Shown here piece by piece: positions 40,001 to 48,896 of a stretch of 64,000 nt of DNA (position 1 is the stretch's first letter; each line of letters starts with the position of its first letter). The position numbers and the translations under genes were made by a program. The stretch is from the IMG/VR virus record IMGVR_UViG_3300027233_000001, positions 1 to 64,000 of that record, one strand, 5' to 3'. Below the pieces are notes generated by a model. That model was not told the origin of the DNA and searched no databases. It was given only the letters and a program-made list of their open reading frames with translations. Source of the DNA: a virus.

Positions 40001-43000
40001 AGCAGCATCGTCACCGTCCATTGCACATGTGAATGTAAAGCTATTTGGTTCTAGTGTAACTCTGTCGTTAAGAGAAACAGTATGTCCAGGCATAGTCATT
40101 ACGAAGTCGCCATTAGCAGGATCGTATGTTGCAGTTGTTGGAGTATATGTTGTTGTTTCAACAATAGTTTGAGTTACCACACCTTGAAGTGGAGTAACAA
40201 CTTCGTTTCTAACAATTTGACCAACTAGATCTGATGCGAAGAAGAATGCTTCCGATGTTGGAACAACTTCCTCATCGTCTAATACTGGGATAGCGTTTTC
40301 AAAGTATAGTTTCGAGTTAGTTGCACTTAAAGCATTCGAACCGTTTTGTACATCCCATGCGGTTAGGTCAACGAAGATACCCATATCTCTTTCGCATGCA
40401 GCTGTGTTATATACGAAGTTTGGATAGTTAGCTGTGATAAACGCGATGATTTCTTTTTGGATAAACGCTTTGTTAGTAATTATTGCTTTACCTGCTTGAC
40501 GATGTTCTGGTGAAATTGTTAAGTCACCGTATATTGGTAAAGCAGCACCACCGATACCGTTTGTCATAATATCAATAACAGTATCAAACGCTGCATTCGA
40601 TCTCGTGATCGCTGTCGCATCTGTTAATACTTCAGTTGCAATTTTACCTTTTAGCCAAGTGATAGCACCAACTGTTTGAGTTAATTGTTCGTTAATTACT
40701 GCGTTGGCACCTACTGTACCAATCGTGTAACCTTTACCTACATAGTAAGCGTTAACAGTTGAGTCTGTTAGAATATCTCTAGCAACTGCATCTAAAATTA
40801 AACCTGTATCTCTTGAACATTTATCTTTATCGTAGATGAAATAGTTTGTATCCAAGTAAGCAGCAACTTCTGCTTGTAAATACGCTTTGTTTTTCTGTAA
40901 TTTTCTAGATGCGTATACACCTTGCTGAGAACCTGCAACTTTAATAACTGCTCCTTCGTCAGCGCTTACAAATGTATGCACGTCTGTATTTGTTCCAGCG
41001 TTTCCAACATTAACCGTTACTGTATTTGTAGTTACTGCGCTAATTTTTAATGGTAACTTATATGCAAAGTCTCCAATACGTGGTGAATAATCATTACCTC
41101 CACCGTTTGCAGCACAACTAAATACGAAGCTTTGTGGTTGTAGCTCGATATGATCATCAGTAGTAAGATCGTGTGCTGGAAGAGTAACTACAAATTCTCC
41201 AGTTACTGGATCGTATGTAGCAGTTGTTGGAGTATAGGCTTTTAATACTTTAGCAGGATCTGAGAAGTATAATGCGTTAGCATCGATACAGTCTGCAGTT
41301 GCGCTTACAAATGTGTGGTTATTTGCATGTCCGTTTGCATTACCTACATTTACTGTAATAGTATTAGCAGTAACATCTTTTACTCTAACTGGTTCTTTAT
41401 ATGCTGGGTGATCGTATAACGGAGCAGCATCTGTTCCTGTTACACCGCCAACATCACAACTAAACACCATTGACTCAGGCGCGATTTGTATCCATTTACC
41501 AACTGGTAAATCATGCTGACCAATTGTGATTTCCATATCACCTGATATAGGATCATATGTAGCTGTTTGTGGAGTAAATGTTCCTGTCCACATTCCTGCT
41601 TCACGAATTGCATTAGTTGTTGCAGATACAAATGTATGAACTGATGTATCACTTGACTCACCAACATTAACAGTAATCGTTGTACCGGTCCTTGCTGAAA
41701 TCGTAACAGGCTTTTTGTATATAGGATGTATTTTCTCGGCCTGTATCGCGTTATCTGCCGCAGATACAAATGTATGAACACCACCACCGTCAACAATTCC
41801 ACCAACATTCATATAAATTTTAGTAGCATCTACTTTTGTGATAGTAATTTGTTTCTTATAGAACGGGTGATGTGATTCAGGTGCAGGGTGGTTTGTTATG
41901 TCGTTGTCAAGCTCGCAAGTGAATACAATAGAATTTGGTTTAAATTCAACTTTATCGCCAACTTTAAGAGTGTGAGTTCCAATAGTTGCACTAAACTCTC
42001 CAGAAGCTACATTGTATGTTGCATCAGTTGGTGTAAAGTTTAAGAACTGAGTAGCAGGATAAGCATGCTTAGTTGCATTGCCATCGAGTGCGCATGTAAA
42101 CACTAAACTATGTGGTTCGATATAAATTTCATCACCGATATCAAAATCGTGTAAACCAATAGTTAAGTCTATAGAACCTGTTGCAGGATCGTAAGATGCA
42201 TTAGTTGGTGTGTATTTCTTACCATTGTTATTAAGTAATCTTTTCATTTCATCGAATGAGTCATTAGATCTATCAACAGCAATTGAGTTATCACCAATAA
42301 ACATAGCAGCTCTTGATTTTAAATAATCAATAGATCCTACTGTTTCTACCAATTGATCTGTAACACTAACTTCGCCTGATTTAGTACGATATGCAGCACC
42401 AGTTTGGATTGCGTTATAGTTTGTACCAAGGATCATATCTCTTTGAACAGCTGGTAAAATATATTCTTCTGTATCTCTATGGCATTTTTTGCTATCATAG
42501 AAATAGAATTCATCGTCAGCCCATTGCATCATATAATCTTGTACGTATTCTTTATTAGCTTGAAGATGTTTACGAGCATTGCGTTTATCTGCAGAGATTG
42601 CAGCGTTATCACTGAATGTAATAGCTTCGCCGATTACTGATACAGCGTTATCAGATGCTTCAACAAATCTGTGTTCGAAGTTAGCAGCTGTTAATCCAGG
42701 GTTAACCGTAATAGTTTTTGCTGATACCGCAACGATTGGAAGCGCAGCTAAGTAAGCTTTTTCTGATTTACGTGGATGGCTAATTTTTGTTTTAAAGTTA
42801 TCGCTTGAACATGTGAACGTAAATGATTCTTCAGCAAGGTTAACGTAACGTCCAACTGTTAAGTCGTGAGTACCAATAGTGATAACCATCGCACCAGTTG
42901 TCGGATCGTATGTTGCCTTAGTTGGTGTGTACTTATCACCAACATTAGAAATTGAGTCAATGATTACGCTGAATGCATCATAAGCATCTTGAGCAGCAGG

Positions 43001-46000
43001 AGCAGAATTGGCCTGAATTAATTCATCAGTAGTTTTACGTAATCTTTTAAATGAAGCAACTGTTTCATTTCTTTGATTTTCTAAACTTGTTCTTGCAGTA
43101 TTAACATAATAAGCTAAACCTGATGTTACAGCATTATAGTTAGTATCAAGCATCATATCATATTTTACTGCTGGTAAGATATACTCTTGAACATCGCGTT
43201 CGCATTTTACACTGTCATAAGCATAAAACTCGTCGTTGTTGTCGATCCAATCTACGAATTCGTTAATGATTAAATCTCTGTTTACTTGTACTACTTCGCG
43301 AGCCGCTGTTTGATCTGATTTTCCTGTATCAGCGAAGATAATAGGATTAGCAGCTTCTTCTCCGTTTTGTAAAATATTAAGAGTTTCATTTAAAGAAGTA
43401 TCAATTCTTGCTCTAACTGTAGAACTTGCGTATCCGAAGATGCCGCCATCTGAGCTAGTCATTGAGTCTTTAAGGTGTTCGATAGAACCAGTAGTTTCTG
43501 TTAATTGTTCGTCAACAACAAGATATGAAATCGGTGAACGGTAAGATATACCGTTTAATCTTCCCCAATAGTTTCCGTTTGTTGCAATGTCATAACCTGT
43601 ATTATCAACAATAATACCAGTATCTCTAAAGCATTTATCAGCGTTATAACCTTGATAACCCAAACCACCGCTTGCAACAGGAGTTGTAAGATGATAAACC
43701 ATATCATCTACTATTTCTTGTTTATTTTCTTCGATTACGTCAGCGAATGCAGAGTTTGCTGTTAAGTTGGCTGCAGTGGCTTCTGCAGGTCTAATAATAA
43801 CCGTACTGCCTCTTGCTCTCATTGATATGTCACCAAACTGAGAACCTGAGTTGTTCAATGTCATTTGGCCACCGTCAAGAGCAAAGAACGCCTGACGTGT
43901 AAAGATTGAAAGTGAACCAATACCGTTAACACCAGCACCGTTTTTAGCAACGTAACCTGTACCGTTTTGAGTACGAGGTGTGAAACCAAAACAAAGTACG
44001 TATGTATATAGTGAGTCTGTATCAAGTTGTGCTCTGTCTGCGAGTAGACAACCACCGCCACGACCAACTAGTCTGTTAGGGAAATCATCAATTCCGATTG
44101 ACTCGATAGTACCTGTACCACCACGTTGTGCGTATAAAATATCTCCAACTTCAACATTACCTTTAAGGTTACGAACATAAATTTGTCTGTTAGTATCAAT
44201 ATCAGCAATATATGAAACATAACCTGTTGCACCAGATGAGAATGTTACTTCATCATCAACTTCAAATTGAGTTTGAGCAGAGTGACCTGCAACTAAATAG
44301 AATTCCTGACCTAAATCAAGGATGGTACCTTTTGAGTTAAACGGATTTAACGGAGGTTCAACATCAAGTCTATTAAAGTTTGAAAGCTGTGTAGAGTCAC
44401 GAAGATATGGAGAACGTCTTAGTAGAGCACCCGGTCTGTAAGCGATAGCAAAACCACCTTCAGGTTGGTCAAAGTTATCTACCTCAAAGTTCATATAAGA
44501 GAAACCTTGGACGTAACAACCAGATCCAACTAAGATACCGTTTGTTCTTTCCCAACCTGGCTTTTTCTGAATTACAGTAGCGTACTGACCAGCAGTTGAT
44601 GTCATAGAACAATCATCTGGCAACATGACAGGCTCATCTACATAATAAGTACCTGGACCTACTGAAATGTGAACTGCATCATTAATTGCGTTACGATCAT
44701 AAGATCCGCCAGCTTTTTCTAAAGCAATTTTCTCAGCACGTTTTAATGTACGAACTGGTTGTAGAATTGTACCAGGATAATCATCGTTACCGTCCGAAGC
44801 AACATGTACTTTAAGAGATTTTTCTGTTTTCTTTGAGAATTCGTTGTAAAGTTGACGATAAGTCATTTTCTCTGTATCGCCAGTTTTGACGTTCTTTAGA
44901 GCAAAGTAACTATCTTCATCAAGCATAGGCTCGAATGTTCTGGTAATATCCATATCAAAATCAACAAGAGTGCTTTCCTCGATTGATGAATTAGATACAG
45001 TACCATCTTTAAATTCTGAATTTTCAATAACTGATTTTTGTTGACCAAGTCCTTCAGTTGATGAACTTGTGATTGTCATATTCTGAGCAGTTACATTATC
45101 AAGTGTACCTTGGAATGATGAGTTGGTAATAACGTTATTAGCAAGTGTACCATCTTGAATAGTAGTATTGGTAAAGATGTTATTGTTACCGGTTCCATCA
45201 GAGAAGTCTGAGTTTGTAACGTTAACATTGTTAGCAGTACTATCATTAAGTGCAGAACTTGATATGATTGAAGATGTCATTACAATGTTATTTGCAGTCG
45301 TGTCAATAATAGTTGAGTTGCTTACAGTTGTATCCCAAATTTGACCATTTGAAAAACGAGAGTTTGTAATATCAACATTATCTAAGTCTGTGTCACGAAT
45401 GTCGCCATTAGAGAAATTAGCGTCAACGATAGTTGTATTACCAGAAATTGCTGTGTCACGAATTGTACCATTACTAAAGTCAGTAGTAATGATTACTGAG
45501 TTTGACATCAACGCGTCTTCAAGAACGATTTCGTCGATGATAACATTCGTAAGAGTTAGATTATTAGCAGTACCACCTTCAATTGCAACATTCGCAAAAT
45601 CAGAGTTATCGATACGTGAATTTGTAAATACGTTATTATTGCCTGTTCCATTAGAGAAATCAGAGTTATCAATTAACATATTGTTGGCATCACTATCAAG
45701 GATGTCTGAGTCAATTAAAGTAGTGTTGGTAAAGATGTTATTGTTACCAGTACCATCAGAGAAATCTGAGCTCGTAATAGTAAGATTATTTGCTGTAGAA
45801 TTAATAATAGATACAGAGCTTAGTGCTGAACCTGTAATCGTTCCGTTATTATATGCTGAGTCATTGATAATAACTGTGTTAAGAGTAGAAGAAGACATCG
45901 TAACGTTTGATATCGTCCCGCCAGTAATAGTTATTCTATTGAATATTTCATACTGAAGAGCTTGGACCATCTCTTTTCGTGTGATGTTTTTCGTTCCGTC

Positions 46001-46090
46001 ATCACCTTGGATCAAGTTAACAATGACAAACAAGTCCTCGGATCTTGTATTAGCGCCTTTTATCGGACCTAGTTCTGAAATCAACGACAT
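34049..46090 (-). CDS. Giant virion protein (4,013 aa): pentapeptide-like, beta-helix and repeated CxRD modules
   Basis: The largest gene here. Residues about 45-340 are pentapeptide-like (many 'NSxxxNLxIxxSDFSDGTGNNN' turns), suggesting a beta-helix. At about 420-800 there is a second right-handed beta-helix-type region beginning with VHVASDGNDDYPGT. Then come two alternating repeat types. (a) A roughly 100-residue unit, 'TYDPxxGxxxxTxGxHxL..GDxVxxxP.SxxFTC ... VHTFVSAxxxAI', is present in about 12 copies. (b) 'KCxRDxGxIVDAxSxDxxxGxNxxxxxxA' is present in 11 copies with conserved Cys, Arg and Asp. The C-terminus ends KINGRTGRIEGRPFTSSVRKLARR. Such giants are known in marine T4-like phages, and I take it as a tail-fibre-like or baseplate-associated structural protein. 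A late promoter lies 32 bases before its ATG. Confidence 0.87.
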   Translation of the reverse strand: MSLISELGPIKGANTRSEDLFVIVNLIQGDDGTKNITRKEMVQALQYEIFNRITITGGTISNVTMSSSTLNTVIINDSAYNNGTITGSALSSVSIINSTANNLTITSSDFSDGTGNNNIFTNTTLIDSDILDSDANNMLIDNSDFSNGTGNNNVFTNSRIDNSDFANVAIEGGTANNLTLTNVIIDEIVLEDALMSNSVIITTDFSNGTIRDTAISGNTTIVDANFSNGDIRDTDLDNVDITNSRFSNGQIWDTTVSNSTIIDTTANNIVMTSSIISSSALNDSTANNVNVTNSDFSDGTGNNNIFTNTTIQDGTLANNVITNSSFQGTLDNVTAQNMTITSSSTEGLGQQKSVIENSEFKDGTVSNSSIEESTLVDFDMDITRTFEPMLDEDSYFALKNVKTGDTEKMTYRQLYNEFSKKTEKSLKVHVASDGNDDYPGTILQPVRTLKRAEKIALEKAGGSYDRNAINDAVHISVGPGTYYVDEPVMLPDDCSMTSTAGQYATVIQKKPGWERTNGILVGSGCYVQGFSYMNFEVDNFDQPEGGFAIAYRPGALLRRSPYLRDSTQLSNFNRLDVEPPLNPFNSKGTILDLGQEFYLVAGHSAQTQFEVDDEVTFSSGATGYVSYIADIDTNRQIYVRNLKGNVEVGDILYAQRGGTGTIESIGIDDFPNRLVGRGGGCLLADRAQLDTDSLYTYVLCFGFTPRTQNGTGYVAKNGAGVNGIGSLSIFTRQAFFALDGGQMTLNNSGSQFGDISMRARGSTVIIRPAEATAANLTANSAFADVIEENKQEIVDDMVYHLTTPVASGGLGYQGYNADKCFRDTGIIVDNTGYDIATNGNYWGRLNGISYRSPISYLVVDEQLTETTGSIEHLKDSMTSSDGGIFGYASSTVRARIDTSLNETLNILQNGEEAANPIIFADTGKSDQTAAREVVQVNRDLIINEFVDWIDNNDEFYAYDSVKCERDVQEYILPAVKYDMMLDTNYNAVTSGLAYYVNTARTSLENQRNETVASFKRLRKTTDELIQANSAPAAQDAYDAFSVIIDSISNVGDKYTPTKATYDPTTGAMVITIGTHDLTVGRYVNLAEESFTFTCSSDNFKTKISHPRKSEKAYLAALPIVAVSAKTITVNPGLTAANFEHRFVEASDNAVSVIGEAITFSDNAAISADKRNARKHLQANKEYVQDYMMQWADDEFYFYDSKKCHRDTEEYILPAVQRDMILGTNYNAIQTGAAYRTKSGEVSVTDQLVETVGSIDYLKSRAAMFIGDNSIAVDRSNDSFDEMKRLLNNNGKKYTPTNASYDPATGSIDLTIGLHDFDIGDEIYIEPHSLVFTCALDGNATKHAYPATQFLNFTPTDATYNVASGEFSATIGTHTLKVGDKVEFKPNSIVFTCELDNDITNHPAPESHHPFYKKQITITKVDATKIYMNVGGIVDGGGVHTFVSAADNAIQAEKIHPIYKKPVTISARTGTTITVNVGESSDTSVHTFVSATTNAIREAGMWTGTFTPQTATYDPISGDMEITIGQHDLPVGKWIQIAPESMVFSCDVGGVTGTDAAPLYDHPAYKEPVRVKDVTANTITVNVGNANGHANNHTFVSATADCIDANALYFSDPAKVLKAYTPTTATYDPVTGEFVVTLPAHDLTTDDHIELQPQSFVFSCAANGGGNDYSPRIGDFAYKLPLKISAVTTNTVTVNVGNAGTNTDVHTFVSADEGAVIKVAGSQQGVYASRKLQKNKAYLQAEVAAYLDTNYFIYDKDKCSRDTGLILDAVARDILTDSTVNAYYVGKGYTIGTVGANAVINEQLTQTVGAITWLKGKIATEVLTDATAITRSNAAFDTVIDIMTNGIGGAALPIYGDLTISPEHRQAGKAIITNKAFIQKEIIAFITANYPNFVYNTAACERDMGIFVDLTAWDVQNGSNALSATNSKLYFENAIPVLDDEEVVPTSEAFFFASDLVGQIVRNEVVTPLQGVVTQTIVETTTYTPTTATYDPANGDFVMTMPGHTVSLNDRVTLEPNSFTFTCAMDGDDAAKTYPRAGLDPYALKTYLVKEVTSSTVTLDAAASGPNKYFTPTAAVYDAASGIMEVTVGQHGLRVGNGVVLENNSFTFTCDQDSNATQHTYPRVGDPLTGKSLTITAVGETQHTPTNAVHSPSSGDTTITLAGHGFSNGDYVMIADYGLVYTCVLDGYTVEKGYPRATDFASNRWLEISDVTTDTFKLNVGPSPYNGAHTFVSATSNSIRRQTGTMTFNVGDAGSASGSVHTFVSATANAIKHEPQTVHTFVSVTADAVKVANMAEAYTPTDVAYDHISGVMTMTLGTHSFTEKDYVIFAENAITLSCASNGGGNLSHPRPSDPIFNKPVRIDSTTPTTITLQVGPANVNAAHTFVSALTDGVRRSIKPEVSELAEQLFYDVGAVIRENDGTIPAIVEPAFDTHTANYTLGSEFESIKGQSIKYQTEINEYITETYNGLAYNIAKCPRDVGYIVDAISEDLEYGGDSATIFNARYYFEGAINVLPMYQRKPTRLAFTHIANVIEKVITNTVNEPVFGTRFTPTTATYDPATGIMEATVGAHTLTTSDHVWFKPNAITFSCDTGSGPTNHASPEAHHRFFNKACPIIGVTATTITMWVGNAGSYSGAHTFVSALTDAISQINGNIVYQEVAMQAADAATGTEAKRLANIISNIVDDRLVIPDYQGSLDITQQTPESLPTENLLTKPKMDPARTFARKSLQWNRTFIQEEIIQFVRDNNYTFDEAKCARDAGFIIDAVRRDVQTGSTYNGKYIGKSYRIGTVGADKVIQDQLAETIEGIQYVQKDIEAQLSGVALSRAQNSFSNIINAMVNDYTPDGTNYSYGDGKVSENHEFARTGLQLNRAFLQAEATAWVNVNYPGLSYDVAKCQRDTGIMVDAVSYDVQHESNSAMLDVAKLYFENGLSTLSADQRTPTAALYTHLSSVASQIVLKQTVSKSSGNTELQNTSFGVVTAPVAQHITSLWNIVGDLIADDSLINMPQLVEAKTTTSGADGYLYETEAALVGSRKDNLQATITNYLRENFGYLEYDEDRCRRDTGYIVDAISHDIQYGGNSAMHGTAELYFKNAVNILPADQRDSTREAFEHLGKVVRWVTRNEMIPRKEGRKFTPTSATYDPDTGIFTATMANHNLKVGDYVMIAPNSIVFTCALDGGVHEHPAPEAHHPYYNAPMKITARTGTTITMDVGKVPYGKGGGAHTFVRATMNAITHLTGNTVKQEMSNMTARRSIANEAMELATMLAKVADDNSPANIPSRIDPDTSWIETNLITAKAAIDNNSIQMAKDLQVYISETYNGISYSKEKCRRDVGVMIDSISHDVNYTTNYAMLMTAGLYFEGAHSILPADQRQQTAKFFTEMARVVEAIVQGQTAYQTGFTATNATYDADTGYFTATLPADHGFKIGDYVSFDPASFTFACDTGSGVTNHAVPEAHHPYYDVPCPILYVEGSVITMWVGAAATYSGVHTFVSATEEGLKKAVRTWTAQDKTNTNATAVEGEEVADLVRIVEDAIRRDNTDGLPDIIEPNISWVNASKVEAGKIIDDNLDELADDITKFLKDTFTIIDYSKAKCRRDAGYIVDAMSWDLNYGGNLATRWNADFYYWNNELRIPEDTRVATAKAYRQLGKIVSQVVIGKLAGQAVRSELGTTTQEAQAIKLGDILHNVMFYDTPQALGPVTEPNFEWETNKEYGFAKQILANNKVKLQREVQRFITSEYKFIDLPKTYRDGLNFLKVLQNDFNGRVADPDVGTVGSDKAARSFVGALFNIDAQHVFPVFNPPAAYTNWRRLRFKGTVDNVPALATLNATSKKWDARIVPTDPNANRYVGAIYVYNGAGAWNIVSEGNNNTDLLLAFTEAWSRMKTYINTNIAPDVTHQTTVTELIDNVIIDSVIRPDFLTFGSLVESIAHQFNGASAGVNRNALPLNFRNVGAAIGANASVLSENGGRIRWSGSDELNNQYFARGLKINGRTGRIEGRPFTSSVRKLARRASNSRATL

Positions 46091-46121
46091 TCTCGAGTAC
46101 CTTTTTAAATCTAATTTCTTT

Positions 46122-46129
46122 TATTTATA
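46122..46129 (-). promoter_or_regulatory. T4-type late promoter core TATAAATA
   Basis: Exact minus-strand TATAAATA, 32 bases upstream of the ATG of the 4,013-aa gene and in the 57-base gap after the 204-aa gene. No terminator is visible in the gap, so read-through from upstream is also likely. Confidence 0.75.
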
Positions 46130-46147
46130 TAAATCTGGCTGAGGATG

Positions 46148-46762
46148 TTAGTCCTGGTGAACAATAAAATAGCCTTGATCTTTGTTTACTTTCTTAGCAA
46201 ACCCAGTTGAGACACCAGCTTCTACCGCAATATTATAGATTTCTTTAGGACCGTTCCAGTCTTCATATTCGCCTATAACTTCTCTTTGATCTTCTTTTAT
46301 TTTATTGCCAGATTTGTCATAATAATCAATTTTGTAACAGCGATCTCGCGAACTTCTTATGTAGTGTTTAGTTCCTAAAACTTCATTAGTTTTAGTGTTA
46401 ATATAATAACCTAAATTTTCATGCCAATCTTCTACATCATCTGTAGCTTCTATTCCAGTAGGGATATTTTGTGGTTGGTTTTTATAAACTCTTAATGATT
46501 CTGTATCAATACTTTCTAAGTCTACACACATAAATGCAACGTTAATTCTATAAGCTGCTTTATACCAATCTGCTCCGAGATCATAATTAATTAGTTCTTC
46601 AAACTTTTCTCTATATTCATCACCTCTGTAATGCATGATAAGAGCAGCAGTAAATGAATTTTCTCTTCTTGTAAAAACAAGAGAATGTATCATATTATTC
46701 GGAACAATATCTAAAGCTCTATCTAAAGATGGATAAAAGCCTTTGAATTTTTTCATATCCAT
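46148..46762 (-). CDS. Hypothetical protein, 204 aa
   Basis: I do not recognise this 204-aa protein. It begins MDMKKFKGFYPSLDRALDIVPNN, has an acidic middle, and reads VAFMCVDLESIDTESLRVYKN, followed by RSSRDRCYKIDYYDKSGN and VSTGFAKKVNKDQGYF. No signal peptide or membrane span. The ATG at 46762 has GAGGA seven bases upstream; this Shine-Dalgarno overlaps the stop of the preceding glycine-rich gene. It sits between a fibre-type gene and the 4,013-aa gene in the late region, so a structural or assembly-factor role is likely but unproven. Confidence 0.7.
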   Translation of the reverse strand: MDMKKFKGFYPSLDRALDIVPNNMIHSLVFTRRENSFTAALIMHYRGDEYREKFEELINYDLGADWYKAAYRINVAFMCVDLESIDTESLRVYKNQPQNIPTGIEATDDVEDWHENLGYYINTKTNEVLGTKHYIRSSRDRCYKIDYYDKSGNKIKEDQREVIGEYEDWNGPKEIYNIAVEAGVSTGFAKKVNKDQGYFIVHQD

Positions 46763-46772
46763 ATCTTATTCC

Positions 46773-47693
46773 TCAAAATACTTTTGTAGTAGTGATATCA
46801 CCACTATTTGTTAATACAATTTCAAAAACGTGATTTTTTATTCTAAGCGCTTCAGTTCCAGTCGCTTCTTCTGGAGCGATTACGCCGTCAGCGTTGTTAC
46901 CTGTTCCTACAAATTGAGGCAACTCATCACTATTAATTCTATATAAAACTGCTCCAGGATTTCCGTCTCCACCCGCGTAGTTTCCACCTGTACCGTTTTG
47001 ACCACCGCCTCCGATCATTACATAATACTTTACGCCAGCAACTAAATCTAAACTTATAGTAATGTTACTACCCTGATTTCCTCCAGTACCGGCTTCACCA
47101 GGACTATCGTTGTTATAACCAAGATACGATCCAGAACCGTTATCTCCACCAGCTCCGCCACCTCCTGAGCCCCAATGTCCCCAAGGTGCATCTCCACCTA
47201 TATTATTAACAACACCGCCTGCACCACCTTCTCCGAATTCTGTACCTCCACCTGCAAAACCAGCAGAAGTTCCGTTACTGTTTGCTATAAATCCTCCAGC
47301 TCCGCCTGTCGCAATTGCCGCAGCAAGATAATTTCCAGAAGGAACATTTACAGTTCCTATATTACCATTTGTCACGTATAGATTATATGTTGCTTCTGAC
47401 ATAATACCAGAGCTTCGACCTTGATTGGTTCTTCCAGATCCAGAACCATCTGCAAAGCCGTTACCTCCACCGCCTCCACCACCGTATGCTAATATTGCAA
47501 ACTGAACTGAGGCTCTTGCACTATAAAAATCTCCTACCGATATTTCACCGTTTGTAGGAATGTTTTGATTATACGAGTTGTTAGATACATTATCACCACC
47601 ACGATAATATTCGTTTAAACTATGAGGTTCGGTACCTCCAAATTCATCAACAATATCTTGTATCGATAAAGTGCCAGAAGCCTTGATAGCCAT
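46773..47693 (-). CDS. Glycine-rich virion/fibre protein (306 aa)
   Basis: The N-terminal 60 residues (SGTLSIQDIVDEFGGTEPHSLNEYYRGG... GEISVGDFYSA) form a compact segment seen at the start of T4-like phage structural proteins. After FAILAYGGGGGGG the protein is very rich in Gly, Ser, Asn and Ala, with runs such as GGAGGF and SGGGGAGG. It then ends in a beta-rich C-terminal part (about residues 210-306). Glycine-rich stretches like these form a compact scaffold of polyglycine-II helices in T4-type distal adhesins (gp38), so a receptor-binding role is possible. The gene is two bases from the S74-containing gene upstream. Confidence 0.78.
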   Translation of the reverse strand: MAIKASGTLSIQDIVDEFGGTEPHSLNEYYRGGDNVSNNSYNQNIPTNGEISVGDFYSARASVQFAILAYGGGGGGGNGFADGSGSGRTNQGRSSGIMSEATYNLYVTNGNIGTVNVPSGNYLAAAIATGGAGGFIANSNGTSAGFAGGGTEFGEGGAGGVVNNIGGDAPWGHWGSGGGGAGGDNGSGSYLGYNNDSPGEAGTGGNQGSNITISLDLVAGVKYYVMIGGGGQNGTGGNYAGGDGNPGAVLYRINSDELPQFVGTGNNADGVIAPEEATGTEALRIKNHVFEIVLTNSGDITTTKVF

Positions 47694-47694
47694 A

Positions 47695-48894
47695 TTATTT
47701 GCCTACTTTTTCAGTTAATTCCTTAATGGCTTCGATTAGTAGACCAACCAGATTTCCGTGCCTTACAGCATAAACTGTTTCTTTTGTATTTGGGTCTTCT
47801 ATTTCGTAGACAATACCTGGAACAACATCTTTAATTTCTTGAGCCATAACACCGCTCATTTGTGTATCATCACCTTTATAATTAAACAAGTAGCCGCCTA
47901 ATTGTTGTACTTTTTCTAAAGCATTATCAATTGGTGTAATGTTTTCTTTCATTGTGATATCTGATACAGTGCCATAAGCAGTAATATTACCAGTTGCAAC
48001 AACAGAACCATTAACACTAACGCCACCGAATGTAACATCTGAAGTTGTAGCTACTGTTTGACCAATAGAAAATTCTCCTGTAGATGAGTCGTAAGACATA
48101 CCAGTTCCTGCTGAAAGCGAGGATCTAGCTCTAGTATCAGTATACCATAAATTTGTTGGTCCACCTAAATTGTCAGGCTTTTCAGCTAGCGCGTCTGTAT
48201 AATGGTTTGTTAAACTTGATACAGTACCTTGAACGTTACCTGTAAATTGAGCTACACCAGCAGCAGTACCATTTCCGTTTTCGAATACTTTAGTCGAACC
48301 GTTTGAAGCGTAAATATCACCAACATGATCACCAGTAAATGTTCCGCCAGTTGCAGTAACAAATGATATAGTATTTGCACTTACATTTCCTGTAAAAGTA
48401 CCGTCAAGATCAATATCTCCTGTTATATTTGTACTTCCTGATACGTTTAAATTAATAATATCTAAGGTACCTGCAGTCGATAATTTAAATTTAACATCAC
48501 CAGAACCAGTATCGATAACGAAATCACCGTCACTAGAGTTATTAATGCCCATATCCCAAGATAATGTTCCATCTGTATATCTAGTTTGTGCTCCAGTATT
48601 AAAATTAAATATAGCAACTTGTTTAGAACTACCGTTTATTTTTATTGGTGAGTTTAGATCAATTCTGTTATTGCTAGAAAAAGATTCAATAGTATCTGAT
48701 TTTAACAATGTATCGGCAAATATATTATTTGCTGTAAAGTCACCGGCTAATGAAGCATCTCCAGTTGTAGAATCTCCTAACGCTGTTGCTGTTATAACGG
48801 ATGATCGCATAAGATCTACCATCTCGTTGGTTTTATCAAACCAATTTTGAAATGTTTGTGTAGTGGTAATGTTTTGAATATTAGGTTTTGCCAT
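47695..48894 (-). CDS. Tail-fibre protein with C-terminal S74 chaperone domain (399 aa)
   Basis: The N-terminal 100 residues carry a helical segment (MAKPNIQNITTTQTFQNWFDKTNEMVDLMRSSVI), then beta-strand repeats containing the LDLDGTFTGN, VSxNTISF and GSTNITGD type motifs of fibre shafts. Residues from about 305 form a Peptidase_S74/intramolecular chaperone domain (SDITMKENITPIDNALEKV ... SGVMAQEIKDVVPGIVYE ... RHGNLVGLLIEAIKELTEKV). It is the second S74 protein here and much smaller than the collagen-like one. The domain should assist trimer folding and then self-cleave. Start at 48894, two bases after the stop of the small coiled-coil gene. Confidence 0.88.
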   Translation of the reverse strand: MAKPNIQNITTTQTFQNWFDKTNEMVDLMRSSVITATALGDSTTGDASLAGDFTANNIFADTLLKSDTIESFSSNNRIDLNSPIKINGSSKQVAIFNFNTGAQTRYTDGTLSWDMGINNSSDGDFVIDTGSGDVKFKLSTAGTLDIINLNVSGSTNITGDIDLDGTFTGNVSANTISFVTATGGTFTGDHVGDIYASNGSTKVFENGNGTAAGVAQFTGNVQGTVSSLTNHYTDALAEKPDNLGGPTNLWYTDTRARSSLSAGTGMSYDSSTGEFSIGQTVATTSDVTFGGVSVNGSVVATGNITAYGTVSDITMKENITPIDNALEKVQQLGGYLFNYKGDDTQMSGVMAQEIKDVVPGIVYEIEDPNTKETVYAVRHGNLVGLLIEAIKELTEKVGK

Positions 48895-48896
48895 CT

